A program made the translations under genes and the position numbers. From an uncultured archaeon A07HN63 (GTDB lineage Archaea > Halobacteriota > Halobacteria > Halobacteriales > Haloferacaceae), in the NCBI GenBank assembly GCA_000496215.1, contig KI543199.1, positions 10,639 to 17,518 on the forward strand: a stretch of 6,880 nt of DNA, given 5' to 3'. Every line of letters begins with the position of its first letter. Positions within the stretch are counted from its first letter, which is position 1. Under the pieces are notes generated by a model that saw only the letters and a list, made by a program, of their open reading frames with translations, searched no databases and had not been told where the DNA came from. Below are positions 1-5,981 of the stretch, piece by piece.

Positions 1-1
1 G

Positions 2-1141
2 GATCAGGCCATCAAGAACCAACAGGCAAAACTTGACTCGCTGGCCGAGGGGGCGCTCGATATCGACGACGGTGTCCCAGATCCGTCGGTCGAAACGGCG
101 GAGACAAAACAGCTACAGGCCGCCTTCGAGGCGATGGACGACCACATTCAGCAGACGACCGAGAATATCGTCGCTATCGTCGAGAAACTCCCCGGCCAGT
201 CCGAGGAACTTGCACAGACGAGCACCGAACTCAGCGAGTCCAGCGCGGAGGTACAGGCATCGATCGAGGAGGTCAGCGAACTTGCCGACACGATCGACAC
301 GAAGGTCGGGGGGCTGTCCCAGCAAGCGGCGGATGCGAGCCACAACGTGTCGGATCTCTCGGCCTCAATCGAGGAGATCACCTCCTCGACAACCGAGATC
401 GCCGATCAGTCCTCGCAGGCGACCGAACTCACCAACGAGGCGGTTGGAGAGATGGTCGATACCGTCGGGTACATCCGCGAGGCTGCCGAACAGACGACCG
501 AGGCCTCCGCGGCTATCGACGAACTCGAAGCGGACATGCAGTCCGTCTCTGAGATTACGACCATTATTCAGGACATCGCCAAACAGACGAATCTGCTCGC
601 GCTCAACGCCTCGATTGAGGCCGAAAACGCAAACGAGAGCGGCGACGGCTTTGCTGTTGTCGCCGAGGAGGTCAAATCACTGGCCGAGGAGACGAAATCC
701 TCTGCCAACGACATCGATAAAATAATTACAACTGCACGGGAGCAGACCGAGACCGTTGCCGAGACGATCACCGAAACAACGGAGGAGATCACGACCGGGG
801 CAGATGCCGTCGAGTCGGCCGTTTCGGATCTCGAAAGGGTCAAAGAGCGGATCGAGGAGACGAACAATGGAATCAACGAGATCAGCGATGCCGTCGATAA
901 TCAGGCAGAGAACACACAGGAAGTCAGCACGGCTGTGCGGGCGGTCGAGGAGCAGACGACGACCATCGGTGACCTCTCAACGGAAATCTCCGGTGAGGTT
1001 GCCGATGAACGCGACGAAATGCAGGGTGTCGCCGAACTTGCCGATACCCTGAGCGAAATCGCCACCGACATGCACGCAAACATCGAACGATTCGATCTTG
1101 ACAAGGGCCTTGCGGGATCGGCACCGAGTCCCACTGAGTGA
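2..1141 (+). CDS. Methyl-accepting chemotaxis (Htr) transducer, C-terminal part; 5' end outside the window
   Basis: The reading frame is open from the first bases, so 379 residues of a longer protein are visible, ending at TGA 1139-1141. An in-frame ATG at 134 is not the real start, because good coding sequence continues upstream of it. Visible residues 1-50 resemble the second half of a HAMP domain (an AEGALDID stretch, then an LQAAFEAM helix). The rest is a long heptad-rich helical hairpin typical of the MCP signalling domain. Its tip lies around residues 190-228 and contains IAKQTNLLALNASIEAENA followed by GDGFAVVAEEVKSLAEE. This tip binds CheA/CheW in the family and relays receptor state to the flagellar or archaellar motor. 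No membrane segment is visible in this part, so the sensing domain and membrane topology cannot be judged. There is no NWETF-like C-terminal tether. The tip departs from the usual EAARAGE motif (see findings). It converges with the histidine kinase gene, so the two are not co-transcribed. Confidence 0.95.
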   Translation, partial: DQAIKNQQAKLDSLAEGALDIDDGVPDPSVETAETKQLQAAFEAMDDHIQQTTENIVAIVEKLPGQSEELAQTSTELSESSAEVQASIEEVSELADTIDTKVGGLSQQAADASHNVSDLSASIEEITSSTTEIADQSSQATELTNEAVGEMVDTVGYIREAAEQTTEASAAIDELEADMQSVSEITTIIQDIAKQTNLLALNASIEAENANESGDGFAVVAEEVKSLAEETKSSANDIDKIITTAREQTETVAETITETTEEITTGADAVESAVSDLERVKERIEETNNGINEISDAVDNQAENTQEVSTAVRAVEEQTTTIGDLSTEISGEVADERDEMQGVAELADTLSEIATDMHANIERFDLDKGLAGSAPSPTE

Positions 1142-1167
1142 TCGGTGGCTCGCTTTCTGTCCAGAAG

Positions 1168-2232
1168 TTACTGAATCTCGACGTCGGTGAATATGAACTT
1201 GGCACCATCTTGGGTACTGTCTACGACCTGAACGTCCCAGCCGTGCGCGTCGGCGATCCGCTGCACGATTGGCAGACCCAACCCGGTTCCTTCCCGCGAG
1301 GTGGTCTCACCGAGTTCGAACACCTGACCGCGCTGTGACTCCGGGATTCCACGGCCGTCGTCCTCGATATAGAACGCGGTCCGCTGATCACCGCTGGTCT
1401 GTGTTGCTGTCGCCATCGTCTCGTGCAGCCCGACCCGGACCGTCACTGCCCCGTCATTGTGGTCAATAGCGTTTCTGAACACGTTCTCGACGAGCCGGGC
1501 GAAGCGGTCGCTATCACAGACGAGGTCGAACTCGTCGACAACTTGGAGTTCTGAGTCGTTCGTCTCGACGAGTTCCCACCCCGATTCGGCGAGTTTCGTG
1601 ATCGATATCGCTTCGACTTCCTCGACGGCCTGTGCCTCCTTCGTGAGCGTCAGCGTATCGTCGATAATCTCCTTCATCCGGTCGTGGGCCTGCTCGATGA
1701 GTTCGATACACTCCTCGTTTTCTGGCTCTTTTAGCTGATCGAGATATCCTTCGGCGATGTTGATCGGGTTCCGGAGGTCGTGGGTGAGAATCGAGGCGAA
1801 CTCGTCGAGCTGCTGGTTCTTCCGTTCGAGTTCCGCTTCTCGTTGCTTCTGGTCGGTGATATCGCTGTAGATGGCAAACGCGTAGCGACTCCCGCCCTGT
1901 TCGTAGGGGACGCCACGATAGAGGAACTCCCGTTCGCCGTCCGCTGTCGCCCGCGTCAGGACCGCATCGTTGTATTTGCCATCGCTGGTCCGAGAATCGA
2001 GATCGGCTGCTTCGTCCTCGTACCCATCCGGGACGATAAACTCGTTCAGCGATTCGCCACGAATGTCCGCGGGTGCGTAGCCGAAGACATCCTCGAATGC
2101 CGGATTGACACTCCGCACGATTGGCTCGCCGTCGATGATTTCGAGTTCGACGACCGCATCCTGAATCGAGTTGAAGAGGTGCCTGAATCTGCCTTCCTGT
2201 CTCGGCTCGTCAGTGAATTTGGGGGTACTCAT
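1168..2232 (-). CDS. Cytosolic PAS-domain sensor histidine kinase
   Basis: The protein has 354 residues and starts at ATG 2232. Residues about 13-126 form a PAS domain: FNSIQDAVVELE opens it, NPAFEDVFGY follows, and it ends with the PAC-like YSDITDQKQREAELERKN that leads into a coiled coil. A HisKA dimerisation domain follows with the phosphoacceptor His151 in LTHDLRNP. The ATP-binding HATPase_c domain has an N box (ENVFRNAIDH, residues 249-258), a G1 box (DDGRGIP, 291-297) and a G2 box (GTGLGL, 315-320), so all catalytic motifs are intact. There is no membrane helix and no receiver domain. It should therefore be a soluble kinase that autophosphorylates on His and passes phosphate to a separate response regulator, as many haloarchaeal orphan kinases are thought to do. 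The PAS ligand cannot be predicted. No regulator gene is adjacent in the window. Its promoter is probably in the AT-rich spacer upstream (2233-2340). Confidence 0.95.
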   Translation of the reverse strand: MSTPKFTDEPRQEGRFRHLFNSIQDAVVELEIIDGEPIVRSVNPAFEDVFGYAPADIRGESLNEFIVPDGYEDEAADLDSRTSDGKYNDAVLTRATADGEREFLYRGVPYEQGGSRYAFAIYSDITDQKQREAELERKNQQLDEFASILTHDLRNPINIAEGYLDQLKEPENEECIELIEQAHDRMKEIIDDTLTLTKEAQAVEEVEAISITKLAESGWELVETNDSELQVVDEFDLVCDSDRFARLVENVFRNAIDHNDGAVTVRVGLHETMATATQTSGDQRTAFYIEDDGRGIPESQRGQVFELGETTSREGTGLGLPIVQRIADAHGWDVQVVDSTQDGAKFIFTDVEIQ

Positions 2233-2288
2233 GATGGTGGAATATGGATGCTACCCGTGATTTGATTGAAGTCTACGCAGTATTTGCT

Positions 2289-2318
2289 GTATAAGGTTTT
2301 CATTTAATACGTATAAGG
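2289..2318 (-). promoter_or_regulatory. Putative promoter/operator region of the histidine kinase gene with a direct repeat
   Basis: The octamer CCTTATAC (minus strand; GTATAAGG on plus) occurs twice, at 2289-2296 and 2311-2318. The start-to-start distance is 22 bp, about two helical turns. Each copy contains a TATA-like TTATAC. The proximal copy lies 57-64 nt upstream of the kinase ATG, which would give a short leader of roughly 30 nt. Two 8-bp palindromes, ATACGTAT (2307-2314) and ACATATGT (2319-2326), flank the distal copy. The rest of the 190-nt spacer (2233-2422) holds no supported gene and no clear T-run terminator for the kinase gene upstream of it. Confidence 0.4.
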
Positions 2319-2422
2319 ACATATGTAGTAACAGATGAGCACGTGATCGACGAATCAGCTGTCGATATCGTCGGGGCTCGGCTGTGCGTATTCGCCGCTG
2401 GCCCGCTGTCCCCTCTATCGCT

Positions 2423-4012
2423 TTACCGGTTGAACTTGACACCCGATTTCGTCAGCGAGTGCCGGATAAAGCGGTGTTCGACGACCTTTTCGACCTTTCC
2501 GCGCGGCGAACACACCTTGAGTTCCTTGAAATCGTAGGCCTGCTGGATCTGCTTGCCGTACTTGTAGGCTGTCTTGACGTTGGGTGCGGAGGCAAAGGTA
2601 AACTGGTCGTGTTTTGGCACGACGACCCAGGTGTCGAGGAAGTCGCTTCGCTCGACCCGGAGCGACTCGAAGTTCTCGTTCCAGTAAATCTCGCCGACGC
2701 TGTTGTGCGTGTCCCACCGGAGTGTACAGGGATGGTGATCCTCGGTGAGTTTGTTCGAGGCCGCTCGCATCGCCGTCATCCGCCGGTCGTGAGTCGAAAA
2801 TACGGTAGCGTTGCTGGGATCGCGGTGGAACTCCCGGACCAGGTATCCCTCGTCTGTTTCGAACACTTCGATTGGCTGCTTACACGGCGGCAGTCCGACA
2901 TCGCCGACCGCCTCCGGAATCGGTGATCCCTCGCGATCAACTTCCGCATCTTCGCCCATCTCCCCGCCAGCGGGGCTCTTCGCCTGTCCACTCGGCCCGC
3001 TCGGGCCACCCGGGCCGGCTGGCCGGCCGCCGGAGCCGACGGGCGCAGCACTGGTGCCCGTCGGGTTCTCGTCGTCGGCCTGTGTGCTGCCGCCGTCCGC
3101 CGTGCTCCGTGGCGCTGGAACATCGGCCATCGCGGAGGCGAGATCGCGGATCGTCCGGTAGCGATCCTGCTTTTTCGGGGCCATCGCCCGAGCAACCACC
3201 TGATCGAACTCCGATGGTAGCTCGTCTCGATGCTCACTGGGTGCATCTGGCCCATCGGTGACCGCGTTGGAGATCTCGATGCGGCTACCGGAGTACGGTG
3301 GCTTGCCGACCGCCAGCGCGTAGATGATCGCGCCGACCTGATACACGTCGGTCATCGAGTCCGGCTCGCCGAACCCGTCGGGATCGAACTGTTCGGGTGC
3401 GCTGAAGGCCGCCGACAGCCCGCCGTCATCGGCGTCTTCGAGTGGCCGCCTCGACGTGCCCCAGTCGGCGATCTTGGCGACATCCCACTGTCCCTCCGGA
3501 GTGGATCGGAACAGCACGTTTCCGGGTTTCAGATCGAGGTGGGCGATCCCCTCGTAGTGGGCGAGTTCGACGCCGCGACAGATGCAGTCGGCGATCCAGC
3601 GGAGTTCGGGCACCGGGAGTTCGGTGCGACCGCCCAGCCGGTCGGCAAGCGTCCCACCGTCCATATACTCCATGGCGATCCACGGGAGCTCGTCGCCGGT
3701 GTCGACGATCCCGACGAGGTGCTCGTACTCCGTCCATAGCTGTTTGTTCCGCTCTCTGGTGTCGAGCTGTTCCCACGTTTCGGCCTCCTGAATGAACTCC
3801 TTGGCAGCCGACGCTGGTAGCGTTTGCTCCTCGTTTGCTGGCTCCTTGACGGCGACGTACTCGGGGCTGTCGTACCCCTTGACGCTCGCCTTGTAGACCG
3901 CCGCGTGGCCGCCGCCGCCGAGTCGCTCGACGATCCGGAGATCGTCGTACGTGAGCGACCGACGCGGCGGACTCGCCACAGACTCGATGTCCGGTCGGCG
4001 CGACGGTGGCAT
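2423..4012 (-). CDS. Ser/Thr protein kinase with Gly/Pro-rich linker and unrecognised C-terminal domain
   Basis: The protein has 529 residues and starts at ATG 4012, with a TATA element 24-29 nt upstream and no Shine-Dalgarno. Residues about 25-298 are an Hanks-type kinase domain. It shows a glycine loop LGGGGHAAVYKA (31-42), ATP-anchoring Lys56 in VAVKEP, catalytic loop HLDLKPGN (158-165; Asp160, Lys162, Asn165), metal-binding Asp183 in DWG instead of DFG, and APE at 205-207. Asp222 in TDVYQVG and a closing Arg in KKQDRYRT complete it. All residues needed for phosphotransfer to Ser/Thr are present. HLD in place of HRD makes it a non-RD kinase, and such kinases usually need no activation-loop phosphorylation. 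Residues about 300-378 are a disordered linker rich in Gly, Pro, Ser and Thr. Residues about 380-529 form a C-terminal region I do not recognise. It seems to hold two similar modules of about 55-65 residues, possibly of the small DUF2188-like type. No membrane helix is present, so it acts in the cytosol. The FHA gene directly upstream suggests its phosphothreonine reader. Confidence 0.94.
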   Translation of the reverse strand: MPPSRRPDIESVASPPRRSLTYDDLRIVERLGGGGHAAVYKASVKGYDSPEYVAVKEPANEEQTLPASAAKEFIQEAETWEQLDTRERNKQLWTEYEHLVGIVDTGDELPWIAMEYMDGGTLADRLGGRTELPVPELRWIADCICRGVELAHYEGIAHLDLKPGNVLFRSTPEGQWDVAKIADWGTSRRPLEDADDGGLSAAFSAPEQFDPDGFGEPDSMTDVYQVGAIIYALAVGKPPYSGSRIEISNAVTDGPDAPSEHRDELPSEFDQVVARAMAPKKQDRYRTIRDLASAMADVPAPRSTADGGSTQADDENPTGTSAAPVGSGGRPAGPGGPSGPSGQAKSPAGGEMGEDAEVDREGSPIPEAVGDVGLPPCKQPIEVFETDEGYLVREFHRDPSNATVFSTHDRRMTAMRAASNKLTEDHHPCTLRWDTHNSVGEIYWNENFESLRVERSDFLDTWVVVPKHDQFTFASAPNVKTAYKYGKQIQQAYDFKELKVCSPRGKVEKVVEHRFIRHSLTKSGVKFNR

Positions 4013-4035
4013 ATGTTACCGTAGATGAGCCAGTG

Positions 4036-4041
4036 GTATAG
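4036..4041 (-). promoter_or_regulatory. TATA-box candidate of the Ser/Thr kinase gene
   Basis: On the minus strand CTATAC lies at -24 to -29 relative to the A of the kinase ATG at 4012, inside the 79-nt gap after the FHA gene. This is where an archaeal TATA box sits for a leaderless transcript. It suggests that the kinase can be expressed separately from, as well as together with, the upstream three genes. The call rests on position and composition only. Confidence 0.5.
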
Positions 4042-4091
4042 ATGTTAGCAACACTGGAGGATTCTGCTTTCTTCGCCCACAGTGCGGCAGC

Positions 4092-4808
4092 TTATCCCCT
4101 GACGTAGAGGTGTTCGATCCGGTCGCTCAACTGTTCGAGCTCCGCCTGCCACTCGGCATCCAGTGTGTCGGTGTTGTGCAGCCCGGTGGCCTTGCTCTCC
4201 AGCCGGGCGGTGATCTGATCGAGTTTTGCACACACCTGCTCGTACTTTCGATTGTCGAGCGGGTGATCGGCGACGAACGTCCGCAACTCGTCAACAACCG
4301 CCCGGGCCTCCTCGACCGAGCTGTCACTCGCGTTCCGGAGATTGGTGGCGATGGTTCTGGCGTGGGCCGCCGGCGAGACGCCGCCCTGTCCCTGTTGGGC
4401 TGCCTGCTTGGTGCCCGAACTCGCCGGCTCGTCGTTCTCGACGGTCGCCTGCAGTTCGACGTTGATTCCGATCTGAATGAAACAGTCGTCGTTGACGTGG
4501 GCCGATTCGCCGATTCTGAGCTCCTGTTCTTTCATCGTCGTCCGCAGTGTGATCGGGTTCGTACTCCCGTGGTTTTTGACGCCGATCCCCCGGGAGGTCG
4601 GCGCGAGTTCGATCGGTGGCTGGCCGGCCGTCTTCCGCGAGACGGTCGCGTCCTTGACGCCGAGATTGAGCAGGTCGTCCGTGGTTTCGGCGACGACGGT
4701 GTAGGTGCCGTTACCGATCCGATAGATCCCGACCGGGCTCTCGATCGGGACGCGCCGCGTTGCCGCCCCCGCGCTCGCGTCATCGGCCGGGAGCAGATAC
4801 CGGTTCAT
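4092..4808 (-). CDS. FHA-domain (phosphothreonine-binding) protein with C-terminal helical region
   Basis: I place the start at ATG 4808, giving 238 residues. A GTG at 4820 would add four residues, but the ATG forms a 4-nt ATGA overlap with the stop of the ATPase gene, the typical arrangement for coupled translation. Residues about 25-123 read as a divergent FHA domain. RIGNGTY stands in for the first glycine-arginine strand. DATVSRKT (53-60) matches the family's Ser-Arg-x-His motif with Thr in place of His. NHGSTNPITL (79-88) matches the GSTNGT loop. Then RIGESAHVNDDCFIQIG (98-114) matches the late strands that end in a conserved Ile-Gly. FHA domains bind phosphothreonine peptides. Residues 128-145 are a Gln/Gly/Ser linker, and about 146-236 are predicted helical, with heptad-like Leu, Ile and Val spacing that could pair with a partner. 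There is no signal peptide or membrane segment. The kinase gene just downstream is the obvious phosphorylation partner. The FHA call is fairly sure; the ligand is unknown. Confidence 0.87.
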   Translation of the reverse strand: MNRYLLPADDASAGAATRRVPIESPVGIYRIGNGTYTVVAETTDDLLNLGVKDATVSRKTAGQPPIELAPTSRGIGVKNHGSTNPITLRTTMKEQELRIGESAHVNDDCFIQIGINVELQATVENDEPASSGTKQAAQQGQGGVSPAAHARTIATNLRNASDSSVEEARAVVDELRTFVADHPLDNRKYEQVCAKLDQITARLESKATGLHNTDTLDAEWQAELEQLSDRIEHLYVRG

Positions 4809-5980
4809 GTGTCGGACCACGCATCAAGACTCGACTCCGTCGCGTCGACCGCCGTCTCTATATGATCTTGGGAGATCGGCACCACCTCGTCGGCGTCACG
4901 GGCGTCCTTCAGGGCGCGCCGTGCGGCTTTCGAGGCGATGATCTCCAGATCGCTGGCGGCGTAGCCATCGGTCAGGTCCTTGATCTCGTCCCAGTCGATC
5001 TCGTCGGTCACGACCGGCCGATCCCGGAGGTGAACCCGCAGGACGGCCGCCCGCGCCGTCGCGTCCGGCGGCGGTACCTCGATCCGCTCGTCGAATCGCC
5101 GCCACGCCGCGCCGTCGATCTCGTCGGGCAGATTGGTCGCGCCGACGACCACCACGTCCTCGCCCTTCGTTTCGGACATCTCGGTGAGGAACTGGGTGAT
5201 CATCTGGCTCTCGCTCATCGTCTTGTTGGTGTCGCCGCTCCGCTCGGCGGCGATGGCGTCGATCTCGTCGAGAAAGAGCAGGCAGGGCTGGTTGTTTCGT
5301 GCGATCGTGAACAGTTCGGCCATGTTGTCGGCGGCCTCGCCGACGAGCGAACTCGTGATATCGGAGGCCTGTGCGATGACAACGTTGTAGCCGAGTTCGC
5401 CCGCGAGCGCCTCGGTAATGTAGGTCTTGCCGGTTCCTGGCGGGCCGTACAGCAGGACCCCGTTGACAACGCCGAGGTCGTACTCCTCGTAGAGTTCCGG
5501 CCGCTGCAGCGGGTCGATGACCTGATCCTTCAGTGTCTCCTTGAGATCGGTCATCCCACCGACATCGCTGAAGTCCTTCTCGGGTGCCTCCTCCAGAAAC
5601 GTCGACGGGTCGACGCCGTCGTCCTCGTCGTCACCACCGCCGGCCGACCCGGGCGGACCGCCGGCATCAGCGTCGCCTGTCGCTGTCGTTGTTTCGGCTC
5701 CGCCGGTGCCGCCGCTGGCACCGCTCTCGTCGACGAGCGGCTCGTCGTTTTCGAGCCGGTCGGCCGCGGTCGCCAGATTGGCCGCCAGCTCCTTTCGCTC
5801 GGTTGCGAGCCGGTCGTTTGTCTCCAGCTCGGCGAGATCCTCGAGGACGCCAACACACTGGCGGTAGTACCGGGCGGCTTTCACCGCGTTGCCCTCGTCG
5901 CGTGCGGCCTCGGCGCTCTTGCGGTATCGCTTGTACTCGGATTCGAGGTGGCTCTTCTGTGCGCTCCGCTTGAGAGACAT
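4805..5980 (-). CDS. AAA+ ATPase with MIT-like N-terminal helical domain (Vps4-like layout)
   Basis: The start is ATG 5980, giving 391 residues (MSLKRSAQ...). The open frame continues 43 codons further upstream, but that part is Arg/Ser-rich and lies inside the preceding gene in another frame. Residues 1-78 are an all-helical bundle with EAARDEGNAVKAARYYRQC (23-42), which recalls MIT domains that bind ESCRT-III tails. Residues 79-125 are a Gly/Thr/Asp-rich linker. A single AAA module follows: DVGGMTDLKE (139-148), Walker A GPPGTGKT (179-186), Walker B LLFLDEID (234-241), sensor 1 in GATN (280-283), WRRFDERIEV (293-302) with the arginine pair found in the Vps4/Cdc48 clade, and GYAASDL (339-345) in the C-terminal lid. 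It should hydrolyse ATP as a ring and remodel or unfold a protein. Pore loop 1 reads SSLVGE, without the usual aromatic residue. The gene begins 1 nt after the stop of the coiled-coil gene and overlaps the FHA gene by 4 nt. The coiled-coil protein is its likely substrate or partner. Confidence 0.95.
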   Translation of the reverse strand: MSLKRSAQKSHLESEYKRYRKSAEAARDEGNAVKAARYYRQCVGVLEDLAELETNDRLATERKELAANLATAADRLENDEPLVDESGASGGTGGAETTTATGDADAGGPPGSAGGGDDEDDGVDPSTFLEEAPEKDFSDVGGMTDLKETLKDQVIDPLQRPELYEEYDLGVVNGVLLYGPPGTGKTYITEALAGELGYNVVIAQASDITSSLVGEAADNMAELFTIARNNQPCLLFLDEIDAIAAERSGDTNKTMSESQMITQFLTEMSETKGEDVVVVGATNLPDEIDGAAWRRFDERIEVPPPDATARAAVLRVHLRDRPVVTDEIDWDEIKDLTDGYAASDLEIIASKAARRALKDARDADEVVPISQDHIETAVDATESSLDAWSDT

Positions 5981-5981
5981 A

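Noticed and set aside
1142..1167. Bidirectional terminator between the convergent transducer and histidine kinase genes
   Set aside because: The 26-nt gap contains no inverted repeat and no T-run on either strand, so no terminator can be supported.
2251..2442. Small 63-codon minus-strand frame between the two kinase genes
   Set aside because: It overlaps the end of the Ser/Thr kinase gene and the AT-rich promoter region, is Arg/Gln-rich and shows no haloarchaeal acidic bias.
4110..4865. Plus-strand open frame of 251 codons opposite the FHA gene
   Set aside because: It mirrors the FHA coding frame and shows no motif. The minus-strand product has the FHA pattern and a coupled start.
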